Under the pieces are notes generated by a model. It did no database searches. It was not told the DNA's origin and saw only the letters and a list, made by a program, of their open reading frames with translations. A program made the position numbers and the translations under genes. From the NCBI GenBank assembly GCA_029778715.1, contig JAKOPT010000017.1:1-64000 (forward strand): a stretch of 64,000 nt of DNA, given 5' to 3'. Origin of the DNA: Actinomycetes bacterium. Lineage in GTDB: Bacteria > Actinomycetota > Actinomycetes > Actinomycetales > Dermatophilaceae. This document shows positions 8,657 to 16,198 of this stretch, in pieces (position 1 is the stretch's first letter; every line of letters starts with the position of its first letter).

Positions 8657-9814
8657 ATGTCGCTGTTCCTCCTCGCGGGCCTGGCAGTCATTGCCACTGC
8701 CCTGGCGTGGCTGACCCACCGGCTCGTGTGGGTGCCGAAGTGGCGGGCTCGATGGCTGCGGTGGGCCGTGCCCGTGGTCGTCGTCGTCCTCACCGGGCTC
8801 AACTACTTCCAACTTGGAGCAGGCCTGACCGCGCTGTCCCCGGCGACGGCCCGCCCCCTGGTGTGGGCGGGGGCGGTCTGGCTGGCGGCGTTCTTCTATC
8901 TCGGCCTCGGCGCGGTCGCGGTGAGCGTGCTCTCGCTGCTCGTCGGCGTGGGTGCGCGGTTGCGGGGTGCCGACAAGGCGAGGCGGCGCGCCGGGCGGGT
9001 GCGGCTGCACCGCGTCGGGGTGCCGCTTGTCGTCGCGGGCGCCCTGGTCGTCACGGGGGCGGGGGTGGCCCGGGCCGGCAACCCGGAGGTCACCCAGGTC
9101 ACGGTCGCTGCCGGCGACCTGCCCGCCGCCTTCGACGGGGTCACCGTCGCGCTCGTCACCGATCTGCACGCCGGCCCGGTGCGCTCGGCCGCGTTCACCC
9201 AGGAGGTCGTCGACACGGTCAACGCGGCCCATCCCGACCTCGTCCTGCTCGCCGGCGATCTCGTCGACGGTCCGGTCGGGCGCTACGGCCCGGAGATCGT
9301 CCCCCTGTCCGGACTGCGTGCGCCGCTCGGGGTGTATGCCGTGACCGGCAACCACGAGATGTACACCGACTCCATTGCCGGCTGGGAGCAGGAATGGCGC
9401 ACCCTCGGGATCACGGTGCTCAACAACGCCGCGGTGCCGGTGGCCCGCGGTGGTGACCGGATCTGGATCGGCGGGGTCAACGACTGGTCCGGCGTCGGCG
9501 CGTTCGCGCCCGACTACCGCGCGACCCTCGCCGGAATCGCACCGAAGGACTTCGCCCTCGTCATGGCGCACCAGCCGCGCGCGGCCACCAACCTCGATCC
9601 GCGCCTGGTCGACCTCCAGGTGAGCGGACACACCCATGGGGGCCAGCTTTGGCCGGTCCGCTATCTTGTCCCGATCCAGCAGCCCATGGTCGACGGGTAT
9701 GCCGTGGTCAACGGCATACCCGTCCTCACCAGTCGCGGGGTCGGCACCTGGGGACCGCCGGTGCGAGTGGCGGCCGACCCGCAGATTCCGCTGATCACCC
9801 TGCGTCGTGGCTGA
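8657..9814 (+). CDS. Membrane-anchored metallophosphoesterase (YkuE/YaeI type)
   Basis: 385 residues from ATG 8657; an in-frame GTG lies two codons upstream. Four N-terminal hydrophobic helices (about residues 1-145) precede a calcineurin-like phosphoesterase domain with all metal-binding blocks: LVTDLHAG, LLAGDLVDG, VTGNHEMY, MAHQP and VSGHTHGGQLWP. Relatives act on phospholipid head groups, cyclic nucleotides or unknown substrates at the membrane surface. The 3' end overlaps tag by 8 bp. A perfect inverted pair of the octamer GTATGCCG sits inside the coding sequence at 9692-9724. Confidence 0.9.
   Translation: MSLFLLAGLAVIATALAWLTHRLVWVPKWRARWLRWAVPVVVVVLTGLNYFQLGAGLTALSPATARPLVWAGAVWLAAFFYLGLGAVAVSVLSLLVGVGARLRGADKARRRAGRVRLHRVGVPLVVAGALVVTGAGVARAGNPEVTQVTVAAGDLPAAFDGVTVALVTDLHAGPVRSAAFTQEVVDTVNAAHPDLVLLAGDLVDGPVGRYGPEIVPLSGLRAPLGVYAVTGNHEMYTDSIAGWEQEWRTLGITVLNNAAVPVARGGDRIWIGGVNDWSGVGAFAPDYRATLAGIAPKDFALVMAHQPRAATNLDPRLVDLQVSGHTHGGQLWPVRYLVPIQQPMVDGYAVVNGIPVLTSRGVGTWGPPVRVAADPQIPLITLRRG
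9692..9724. repeat. Perfect hairpin of two inverted GTATGCCG octamers inside a gene
   Basis: Two 14-base arms (GACGGGTATGCCGT and its exact complement) flank a 5-base loop. It encodes DGYAVVNGIPV in the metallophosphoesterase and uses the rare codons TAT and ATA where TAC and ATC would be normal here. Confidence 0.85.
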
Positions 9815-10421
9815 CACGGCCGTGAGTGGCGCCCTGGTCGTCGGCACCGACGGGTTGGCCCGGCCGGCCTGGGCGGCCACCGATCCGCTGCTGCGCGCCT
9901 ACTACGACACCGAGTGGGGGATGCCGATCCGCGACGAACGCGGCGTCTTTGAGCGGCTGTCCCTGGAGGCGTTCCAGTCCGGGTTGTCCTGGGCGACGAT
10001 CCTGCGCAAGCGCGCGGCCTTCCGTGAGGCGTTCGCCGGGTTCGATCCGGAGGTGGTCGCCACGTTCGGGGAGCCCGAGGTGGCCCGCCTGCTCGGCGAT
10101 ACCGGGATCGTGCGCAACCGCGCGAAGATCCTCGCGACCATCACGAACGCCGTGGCCACGGTGCGGCTGCGCCAGAGCGACGAGGGTGACCTCGCGGCAT
10201 ACGTGTGGTCGTTCCGGCCGGCAGTGACGCCGGCGCCGCGGACCCTGGCGCAGGTGCCCACCCGGTCCCCGGAGTCGGTCGCGCTGGCGCGCGGCCTCAA
10301 GGCTCGCGGGTTCGTGTTCGTCGGGCCGACGACGATGTTCGCCCTGATGGAGGCCATCGGGATCGTCGACACCCACCTCGTGGGGTCGCACCGGCGCGGC
10401 ACCTCGGGGGTGTGGTCTTAA
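9807..10421 (+). CDS. tag: DNA-3-methyladenine glycosylase I
   Basis: 204 residues from a GTG that overlaps the preceding gene. The Tag fold is clear: YYDTEWGMP, SLEAFQSGLSWATIL with the catalytic Glu, IVRNRAKI, YVWSF, and LKARGFVFVGPTTMFALMEA. It removes 3-methyladenine from alkylated DNA to start base excision repair. Compared with E. coli Tag, three of the four zinc ligands are replaced: Cys4 becomes Pro in ARPAW, His17 becomes Tyr in YYDTEWG, and Cys179 becomes Ser in HLVGSHRRG; only the His175 position remains. The zinc clasp is therefore probably absent. Its stop shares TTAA with the convergent MFS gene's stop. Confidence 0.92.
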   Translation: MADTAVSGALVVGTDGLARPAWAATDPLLRAYYDTEWGMPIRDERGVFERLSLEAFQSGLSWATILRKRAAFREAFAGFDPEVVATFGEPEVARLLGDTGIVRNRAKILATITNAVATVRLRQSDEGDLAAYVWSFRPAVTPAPRTLAQVPTRSPESVALARGLKARGFVFVGPTTMFALMEAIGIVDTHLVGSHRRGTSGVWS

Positions 10422-11662
10422 GAGGCGGGCACCGACGGTCCGGTGGGGAGCGTCTGGGAGGCGGCGGGCTTGGCGGGTTCGCGGACGGCCGGGACCAACA
10501 CCAGGGCGAGGAGCGCCCCGGCACCGACGACGGTGAGGGATCGGAGTACCCCCACGTGGTCGCCGAGGAAGCCGAGCAGCGGCGGACCGGCGAGGAAGGC
10601 GGCATACCCAATGGTGGAGATGACCGACATCCGGGCCGCGGCCCGGCGCTGGTCGTCCGCCGAGGCGCTCATGCCCACCGGGAACCCGAGCGAGGCCCCC
10701 ACCCCCCAGATGGCGGCACCGGCGAAGGCGAGCGGGGCGTTCCCGAGGATGACCAGGGCCGAACCGAGCAAGGCGAGCGTGAAACAGACCCGGAGGACGA
10801 GGACCCGGCCGTAGCGATCGAGCAGGCCGGTGCCCACGATCCGGCCGGCGGTCATCGAGGCGAGGAAGGTGGCGAAGGCGAGGACCCCGGCCCAGGTGGG
10901 GAGGTGATGACCCTCGTGGAAGGCCACCGCGAGCCAGTCGTTGGCGGTGCCCTCGGTGAAGGCGGCGACGAGGACGACGAACCCGATGACGAGGGTGCGG
11001 GGTTCGAGCCACGCCGAGCGTGACCGCTCCCCGGTCGCGGCCTTGTGGGCGGCGGCGGCTCCGGCAGCGGTCGACTCGTGCGGGAGGGTGCCGCGGACCG
11101 CCCAGAGGCCGATGCCGAGGACGAGGGCCGCGCTCAGGGCCAGGTGGATCATGATCGGCACCTCGGCCCAGGACAGGGCCGACCCGATGAGGGCGGTCAC
11201 GACCGTGCCGGCGCTGAAAGCAGCATGGAAGTGGGGCATGATCGCGCGGCCGAGGTGGCGTTCGACATCGGTGGCCTCGATGTTCATCGCAACGTCCCAC
11301 GACCCGATGCCCAAGCCGAGGACGAACAGGGCCGCCATGAGCGCGGCCCGCGAGTTGAGGATGTCGACCGCCAGACCCGCGGCGACTGTCCCGAAGGCGG
11401 CCACGATCACGCCCGCACCGATGACCCGCTGCACCCCGAACCGTTCGACGATCCGGCCGGTGAGCGGCAGGGCGAGGACCGAGCCCACCGAGAGCGCGAA
11501 GAGGGTGGCGCCGAGTTCGCCGGCGCCGAGAACGAGGTGCGCCTTGGCATCGGGGATGCGGCTGGCCCACGTCGAGAAGCCGACCCCGGCGAGGACGAAG
11601 AAGACGAACGTCGACCGTCGGGCACGGGCGACCGTGGAGTGGTCGGCGGATGCGGGGGTCAT
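10418..11662 (-). CDS. MFS transporter
   Basis: 414 residues from the ATG at 11662, preceded by GAAGG at a good distance; an open frame further upstream only translates repeats. Twelve hydrophobic helices are visible. The N-terminal block FVLAGVGFSTWASRIPDAKA is typical of the MFS group that includes YbjJ/FsR-like proteins; these often export sugars or drugs. Substrate unknown. It follows trigger factor on the same strand but is separated by two hairpins and a 335-base spacer, so it probably has its own promoter. Confidence 0.85.
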   Translation of the reverse strand: MTPASADHSTVARARRSTFVFFVLAGVGFSTWASRIPDAKAHLVLGAGELGATLFALSVGSVLALPLTGRIVERFGVQRVIGAGVIVAAFGTVAAGLAVDILNSRAALMAALFVLGLGIGSWDVAMNIEATDVERHLGRAIMPHFHAAFSAGTVVTALIGSALSWAEVPIMIHLALSAALVLGIGLWAVRGTLPHESTAAGAAAAHKAATGERSRSAWLEPRTLVIGFVVLVAAFTEGTANDWLAVAFHEGHHLPTWAGVLAFATFLASMTAGRIVGTGLLDRYGRVLVLRVCFTLALLGSALVILGNAPLAFAGAAIWGVGASLGFPVGMSASADDQRRAAARMSVISTIGYAAFLAGPPLLGFLGDHVGVLRSLTVVGAGALLALVLVPAVREPAKPAASQTLPTGPSVPAS

Positions 11663-11688
11663 GAACTGGCCTTCGGGCTTGCGAATCG

Positions 11689-11708
11689 CACTGTTTCGAT
11701 TTCCAGTG
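11689..11708 (-). promoter_or_regulatory. Possible operator upstream of the MFS gene
   Basis: On the minus strand the site reads CACTGGAAATCGAAACAGTG: outer arms CACTG/CAGTG around an AT-rich centre with GAAATCGAAA. It lies 27-46 bp upstream of the ATG. It looks like a regulator site, but no regulator gene is adjacent. Confidence 0.35.
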
Positions 11709-11734
11709 TCCGGGCGAGCGGCCCTCGCACAAAG

Positions 11735-11857
11735 GTATGCCGCGTGCCAGTAGTCCGAGCGCTCGTATGCCGCGCACTTCAGGTGAGCGCGCGGCATACG
11801 AGCGGCATCCGGTGAGCGCGCGGCATACGGTACGTGCGCGGCATACGAGCGGCATAC
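11735..11857. repeat. Cluster of six GTATGCCG octamers in 123 bp
   Basis: Octamers on the plus strand at 11735 and 11765 and on the minus strand at 11792, 11821, 11839 and 11850, plus a near match CGGCATCC at 11802. Most are embedded in GCGCGGCATACG units. This is the densest cluster in the window. Confidence 0.9.
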
Positions 11858-11874
11858 AGTGAGACGCCTCGGGG

Positions 11875-11910
11875 GTGTAAACAATCGACCAATAGGTGGA
11901 TTGTTTACAC
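11875..11910 (-). terminator. Hairpin, CTATTGGTCGATTGT family, second after trigger factor
   Basis: Arms GTGTAAACAATC and GATTGTTTACAC pair perfectly, with a partly paired centre containing ACAATCGACCAATAG. It is the distal one of two tandem copies downstream of trigger factor. Confidence 0.7.
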
Positions 11911-11949
11911 ACCAACACCGCCGGGTGCGTGCTCCGGGACAGACTCGGC

Positions 11950-11981
11950 GTAAACAATCGACCAATAGGTGGATTGTTTAC
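11950..11981 (-). terminator. Hairpin, CTATTGGTCGATTGT family, first after trigger factor
   Basis: Arms GTAAACAATC and GATTGTTTAC flank the same centre as the neighbouring copy. It begins 16 bp after the trigger factor stop, as expected of a transcription terminator. Confidence 0.75.
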
Positions 11982-11997
11982 ACCCCGAGGGGAACGC

Positions 11998-13371
11998 TCA
12001 CTCGGTCTTGTCGGCGGTCTCCGCGTCGCTGTCGGCCTCGGCCGCCTCGTCGCCTTCGCTGGCCTCGGCCTCGGCCTCGTCGGAAGCTTCGTCGTCGGCG
12101 CCGGCGTTCGGAGTGAGAGCGTTGAGGTCGACGGTCTGGCCGTTGGAGTCGGTGATGGTGACGCTCTCCAGGACGTTCGCGAGCGCCTTGCGGCGGGCCA
12201 CCTCACCGACCATCGAGGCGATCTGGCCCTGGCTGTCGATGGCCTGGGCGAACTGCGAGGGGTCCATGCCGTACTGCTGGGCGCTCATGATGAGGTACTC
12301 GATGAGTTCGGGCTGCTCGACGGTGACCTCGAGGTGTTCGGCGAGGGCGTCGAGGAGGAACTGGGCCCGCATCGCCTTGGTCGTCGATTCGGTGACCTCG
12401 GCGCGGTGCTCGTCGTCGGCGAGCCGGTCCTCACCTTCGAGGTGGGCGTGCACCTCGGCCTCGACCATCTCTTCGGGAACCGGGACCTCGACGGTGTCGA
12501 GAAGCAGTTCGAGGACCTTGTCCCGGGCCTGCAGGCCCTGCTCCATGGCGTGGCTGCGCTCGACCTGGGTACGCAGGTCGTCGGTGAGTTCCGCCAACGT
12601 GTCGAACTGGGAGGCGAGCTGGGCGAAGTCGTCGTCGGCCTCGGGGAGTTCGCGGACCTTGACGCTCTGGACGGTGACGGTGACCTCGGCGTCCTCGCCC
12701 TGGCGGTCGCCGCCGGCCAGGGGGGCGGTGAAGGTCGTGGTGTCGCCCGCGTTGAGGCCGACGAGCGCGTCATCCATGCCTTCGAGCATGATGCCGGAGC
12801 CGACTTCGTAGCTGATGCCTTCGACGGCGTCGATCTTCTCCTCGCCGATGGTGGCGGAGAGGTCGATGGTGAGCATGTCACCGGTCTCGACCGGGCGCTC
12901 GACGGCGGTCAGGGTGCCGAACCGGGCGCGCAGGTCGTCGAGCCGCTCCTGGATCTGCTCCTCGGTGACCTCGATGGCGTCGACGCCGACGGTGATCCCC
13001 GCCAGGTCCGGAAGGGTGATCTCGGGGCGGATGCTCGTCTCGACGGTGAACTCGAAGTCCTCCCCGTCGGCCAGCGGCACACCGGTCACCTCGACCTCGG
13101 GGCGGCCGATCGCCTTGACCTTCTCGGCCTCGACGGCGTCCGCGAAGAACCGCGGGAGGGCCTCGTTGACGGCCTCCTGGACGACGGCGCCCCGGCCGAG
13201 GCGCTGGTCGATGATGCGCGCCGGCACCTTGCCCTTGCGGAACCCGGGCACCTGGATCTGCGAACCGATCGTGCGGTATGCCGCGTCGAGGTCGGGCTTG
13301 AACTCGTCGAACGGCACCTCGACGATGATCTTGACCCTGGTCGGGCTGAGGGTCTCGACGGCACTCTTCAC
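11998..13371 (-). CDS. tig: Trigger factor
   Basis: 457 residues from a GTG at 13371 with GGAG nine bases upstream. The N-terminal ribosome-binding domain carries VPGFRKGKVPARIIDQRLG, where GFRKGK is the ribosome-docking signature. The PPIase domain follows (VETGDMLTIDLSATIG), then the helical C-terminal chaperone arms. The end is a low-complexity tail rich in Glu, Ala and Asp (about residues 415-457), common in actinobacterial Tig. It shields nascent chains at the ribosome exit and is a peptidyl-prolyl isomerase. ClpP does not follow, unlike in many relatives. Confidence 0.97.
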   Translation of the reverse strand: MKSAVETLSPTRVKIIVEVPFDEFKPDLDAAYRTIGSQIQVPGFRKGKVPARIIDQRLGRGAVVQEAVNEALPRFFADAVEAEKVKAIGRPEVEVTGVPLADGEDFEFTVETSIRPEITLPDLAGITVGVDAIEVTEEQIQERLDDLRARFGTLTAVERPVETGDMLTIDLSATIGEEKIDAVEGISYEVGSGIMLEGMDDALVGLNAGDTTTFTAPLAGGDRQGEDAEVTVTVQSVKVRELPEADDDFAQLASQFDTLAELTDDLRTQVERSHAMEQGLQARDKVLELLLDTVEVPVPEEMVEAEVHAHLEGEDRLADDEHRAEVTESTTKAMRAQFLLDALAEHLEVTVEQPELIEYLIMSAQQYGMDPSQFAQAIDSQGQIASMVGEVARRKALANVLESVTITDSNGQTVDLNALTPNAGADDEASDEAEAEASEGDEAAEADSDAETADKTE

Positions 13372-13541
13372 TTCAGGCACTCCACGGTGGTGGTCGGTTG
13401 GCGGGCGTTGGTGTGCTCCTCCCCCGGCTCGGGACGGGGCCCGCATCCGGGAGGCACCCGCGGGGTAGCGGGCGCGCGGCATACGCAAAGACCCATGCTA
13501 GCCGTCTGCGGACCCGGGGGCCGAATCCGTCGGGGTCGACG

Positions 13542-13615
13542 TGGAGCGGGCGACGAGAATCGAACTCGCGTAGCCAGTTTGGAAGACTGGGGCTCTACCA
13601 TTGAGCTACGCCCGC
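13542..13615 (-). tRNA. tRNA-Gly (UCC anticodon)
   Basis: The minus strand gives a full cloverleaf: acceptor GCGGGCG pairing with CGCCCGC, D-loop AATGGTA, anticodon loop CTTCCAA between CCAGT and ACTGG, T-loop TTCGATT, and encoded CCA (13542-13544). 74 nt including CCA. Confidence 0.97.
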
Positions 13616-13734
13616 GCACCCCGTGGCATGCACCGCGGGGGCCGGTCTAGCCTAGTGGCTGCCGTGGCGCGGTCGAAATCGTGCCGTCTCCGGTTGCGCC
13701 GGAGCGGTGATCGGTATGCCGCCCGCGCGGCATC

Positions 13735-13811
13735 CGGGGTATGGCGCAGTTTGGTAGCGCGTCCGCTTTGGGAGCGGAAGGCCGCCGGTTCAAGTCCGGC
13801 TACCCCGACCA
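13735..13811 (+). tRNA. tRNA-Pro (UGG anticodon)
   Basis: Cloverleaf with acceptor CGGGGTA pairing with TACCCCG, D-arm GCGCAGTTTGGTAGCGC, anticodon loop TTTGGGA between CCGC and GCGG, T-arm CCGGTTCAAGTCCGG, and encoded CCA at 13809-13811. 77 nt including CCA. Confidence 0.97.
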
Positions 13812-13812
13812 A

Positions 13813-13846
13813 CGATGGCCTGGCCCGCTTGCGGGCCCGGCCATCG
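13813..13846 (+). terminator. Hairpin directly after tRNA-Pro
   Basis: CGATGGCC-GGCCCGC pairs with GCGGGCC-GGCCATCG around a TT loop with one mismatch. It starts two bases after the tRNA CCA and probably ends its transcript. Confidence 0.75.
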
Positions 13847-13884
13847 TGGGCGGGGGACGCCGGACGCAGGGAGGGCGAGCGGAC

Positions 13885-14140
13885 GGCGAGGAACGAGCCG
13901 AGCGCGAGCCAGGCTCCGGCTACCCGGGGGTGGCGGACGCTGGGAGGGCGCGGGGGTGGCGAGGAACGAGCCAACCCCAAGCCTGCCTCCGGCTACCGCG
14001 TTCCGCCGAGAGGGCAGGCGGCCGGCACTCGAAGGAGTGAGACTTGCCGTTGGACCCCTGGCGGAACGGCGAGTCTCACTCCCTCGAGGACGCGGGGGTG
14101 GCGAGGAACGAGCCAACCCCAAGCCCGGCTCCGGCTACCC
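13885..14140 (+). repeat. Three interspersed ~40-bp direct repeats after tRNA-Pro
   Basis: Copies at 13885-13925, 13958-13997 and 14100-14140. Each runs from GGCGAGGAACGAGCC to CTCCGGCTACC; the last two also share CAACCCCAAGCC and a preceding GCGGGGGT. Their 3' end, CCGGCTACCCC in the best copy, resembles the T-arm/acceptor end of the adjacent tRNA-Pro (CCGGCTACCCCG), so they may derive from the tRNA end. Confidence 0.75.
14028..14088. repeat. Long inverted repeat between two direct repeats
   Basis: Left arm CTCGA-GGAGTGAGACT-GCCGTT pairs with AACGGC-AGTCTCACTCC-CTCGAG with three interruptions; the loop is about 13 bases. It could be a terminator or a mobile repeat. Confidence 0.7.
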
Positions 14141-14157
14141 CAGCGGGGCGGACCCGC

Positions 14158-14220
14158 GTACACAACCCACCTATTGGTCGATTGTTGACACGCAAGCCCC
14201 CTATTGGTCGATTGTTTACA
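14158..14220 (-). repeat. One and a half CTATTGGTCGATTGT elements at the trmB stop
   Basis: A whole but degenerate copy at 14158-14191 and a half copy at 14197-14220, both with the exact 15-mer. The trmB stop codon TAA (14216-14218) is part of the GTAAACAATC arm, so the element is fused to the gene end. Likely a terminator for trmB. Confidence 0.75.
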
Positions 14221-14917
14221 TCTGGTGGTCGAGGGGTGACGCCAGGGGGCGCAGTTCGAGGTCGACCACGCGTCGACCAGCGGCCAAGCCCTTGGCCTCG
14301 AAGCCGTCGGTCGGGCGCCACGACGGACGGGCCACGACCCGCACCTCGAACCCGCCGTGGGCGGCCACCTGGTCGCGGACGTGCGCGGCATACACCTCAT
14401 GGTCGGTCGCGATCCGGACCACCCCGTCGGGAGCCAGGCGTGAGTGGAGCAGCGTCAGCGTGTGCTGCTGGATGAAGCGGCGCTTCCCGTGCTTCTTCTT
14501 CGGCCACGGGTCGGGGAAGAACAGGTGGACCGCCGCCAGACTCATCGGCGCCACCCCCGAGCGCAGCAACTCCAGCGCATCCCCGCGCCACACCCGCAGG
14601 TTCGCCACCCCGGCCACCTCCGCCGCGGCCAACATGCGCGCCACCCCAGGGACATGCACCTCGGCCGTGATGAGGTCGACGTGGGGATGGGTCGCGGCAT
14701 ACGCCACCGCCGCGGCCCCGTGCCCGGAGCCGATCTCCACGACCAGTGGCGCCACCCGCCCGAAGAGCTCCTCCGCCACCAGCGGCCCCGGAGGCACCTC
14801 GACGGCCGGGAACAAGGTCGCCATCCGCTCCGCGGTGAGCGCCGACGTCCGCCACCGCGGCGTGAACGTGCGCACGCCGGGCCGGGGCTCGTGATCGAGG
14901 GTTTCGCGAATGGACAC
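14216..14917 (-). CDS. trmB: tRNA (guanine-N7-)-methyltransferase
   Basis: 233 residues from a GTG at 14917. SAM-binding motif VVEIGSGHGAAAVAYAA, then ITAEVHVPGV, the TrmB-specific block HLFFPDPWPKKKHGKRRF, and IATDHEVYA. The enzyme makes m7G46 in tRNA variable loops. Longer reading frames would run back through the hairpin at 14989-15028 and are rejected. The stop codon is supplied by a palindromic repeat. The gene follows the PP2C gene on the same strand, separated by that hairpin. Confidence 0.95.
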   Translation of the reverse strand: MSIRETLDHEPRPGVRTFTPRWRTSALTAERMATLFPAVEVPPGPLVAEELFGRVAPLVVEIGSGHGAAAVAYAATHPHVDLITAEVHVPGVARMLAAAEVAGVANLRVWRGDALELLRSGVAPMSLAAVHLFFPDPWPKKKHGKRRFIQQHTLTLLHSRLAPDGVVRIATDHEVYAAHVRDQVAAHGGFEVRVVARPSWRPTDGFEAKGLAAGRRVVDLELRPLASPLDHQM

Positions 14918-14988
14918 AACGCGCCATCGTATGCCGCCCGCGCCCGCGCGCCTCCCCGCCGCCGCGACGTGCCCAGTCCCGTCGTTGG

Positions 14989-15028
14989 GTGGTGGATCGT
15001 CCGGGTCAGGACCCCGACGATCCACCAC
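14989..15028 (-). terminator. Hairpin between the PP2C gene and trmB
   Basis: Arms GTGGTGGATCGTC and GACGATCCACCAC are perfect, with inner GGG/CCC pairs and a short loop. It lies 28 bp after the PP2C stop. Confidence 0.8.
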
Positions 15029-15056
15029 TCAAAGCGCGCGCAGGACCTCTGCGGGC

Positions 15057-16196
15057 TCAGCGGCGCCGGATGGCGAATACCGCACGGTCGTCGCTCTGCC
15101 CGGCGCGGGCAACGTCGACGATCTGCTCCACGCACTCGCGCAACGTGCCGTCCGTGCGCATCAGGGCACCGGCGGCCGCCCCGAGCATCCGCTCGACGCC
15201 CACGCTGACATCGAACCCCTCGGACTCCACGACCCCGTCCGAATACAGCAAAACCGCACCCCCAGAGGCGAGTTCACCGCCGGACCGCACAAACACCGCA
15301 CCCTCGACGACCCCGAGCGGCGGCCCCGCCGCCACCTCGTCCACCAGCCAGGCCCCCGACCCGCTGTCGAAACTCGCCGACGGTGGGTGCCCGGCCCGGC
15401 CCACGGTGTAGGCACCGGTCACCAGATCGACGGCAAGATGCACCGCTGTCGCGAATCCCTCGTCCCACTCCTGCCGCAAGAGATAGGCGTTGGCGGCGGG
15501 TAGGAACTCCTCGGGTGTCACCGAACCCAGCAACCCACTGACCGCCCCGGACAGGTGCAGCGACCGTGACCCGGCCCCGCGCCCCTTTCCGCTCACATCG
15601 ACCAGCACGACCTCGAAGCGGCGCCCGTCCTCCGTCAACGCACAGACGAGGAAGTCCCCCGAGAACGGCTCCCCATCCGCCGAGCGCACCACATCGTCGG
15701 CTTCCCACCCGTCGGTCAACACCGGGATCCGCCCACCTGCGGCGAGCCGGTCGCGCAAATCGACGAGCACGTCCTCACCGGTCAACCCGACGATGCCCAG
15801 CCGGGCCCGCGACGCCGAGAGCACCGCCATCACGACCATCAGCGCCCCCACGCCCACGATGACCAACGCCGTGAACCGCTCGTCGAAGAGCCGCACCGGC
15901 ACGGCCGACACGATGACAGTGGCGACGACGGCATACACGACGAACAGGTGTCGCGTCGGGAGGAAGAGCGCGGCGAGGACCACCCACAGGGCGAGCGTGA
16001 CCGTTGGCACCCGATCCGGCCACGCATGGATGGCCACGCCGTTGCCGAAAGCACCAAGCGCGAAGCCCGCCAGGGCCAACACCTGCCGGCGGGGGCGCCA
16101 CAACCGCTCCAGCGAGCGCCGCCACCGAGCCGAGGCCGTGCGCAGCGGGCCGGAACGAACTCCGACCCGTCCGGCGACCACGGACTTGGCCGTCAT
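15057..16196 (-). CDS. Membrane PP2C-type (SpoIIE domain) serine phosphatase
   Basis: 379 residues from ATG 16196, two bases after the rpiB stop, so probably one operon. A basic N-terminus and four hydrophobic helices (about 45-125) precede a SpoIIE/PPM phosphatase domain: DGEPFSGDFLVCAL and VVLVDVSGKGRGAGS hold the metal-binding Asp residues, followed by HLAVDLVTGAYTVGRAGHPP and LLYSDGVVE. Such proteins dephosphorylate anti-sigma-factor antagonists. No anti-sigma partner is encoded nearby, so the target is unknown. Confidence 0.88.
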   Translation of the reverse strand: MTAKSVVAGRVGVRSGPLRTASARWRRSLERLWRPRRQVLALAGFALGAFGNGVAIHAWPDRVPTVTLALWVVLAALFLPTRHLFVVYAVVATVIVSAVPVRLFDERFTALVIVGVGALMVVMAVLSASRARLGIVGLTGEDVLVDLRDRLAAGGRIPVLTDGWEADDVVRSADGEPFSGDFLVCALTEDGRRFEVVLVDVSGKGRGAGSRSLHLSGAVSGLLGSVTPEEFLPAANAYLLRQEWDEGFATAVHLAVDLVTGAYTVGRAGHPPSASFDSGSGAWLVDEVAAGPPLGVVEGAVFVRSGGELASGGAVLLYSDGVVESEGFDVSVGVERMLGAAAGALMRTDGTLRECVEQIVDVARAGQSDDRAVFAIRRR

Positions 16197-16198
16197 GG

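Larger units (their letters stand above)
11663..11997. other. 335-base spacer between trigger factor and the MFS gene
   Basis: No gene is supported here. From the MFS side it holds a 20-base imperfect palindrome (11689-11708), a cluster of six GTATGCCG octamers (11735-11857), and two hairpins of the CTATTGGTCGATTGT family (11875-11910 and 11950-11981) that end trigger factor. Confidence 0.85.
13847..14215. other. Repeat-rich spacer between tRNA-Pro and trmB
   Basis: No gene is supported; open frames here translate repeats. It contains three roughly 40-base direct repeats (13885-14140), a long inverted repeat (14028-14088), and part of the double CTATTGGTCGATTGT element (14158-14220). Confidence 0.8.

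Noticed and set aside
10418-11965. MFS protein with a 101-residue N-terminal extension
   Set aside because: The extension translates repeats and octamer clusters; the ATG at 11662 has a ribosome site and starts the family sequence.
11875-11981. CRISPR array from repeated 32-36 base elements
   Set aside because: Only two tandem copies, palindromic throughout, no spacer pattern and no cas genes.
11875-14220. Small frames encoding NNPPIGRLFTP or NNRPIGGLFT peptides
   Set aside because: They are translations of the palindromic repeat, on both strands, without ribosome sites.
14216-15028. trmB start at 15028
   Set aside because: It would run through the hairpin at 14989-15028; family length fits the GTG at 14917.
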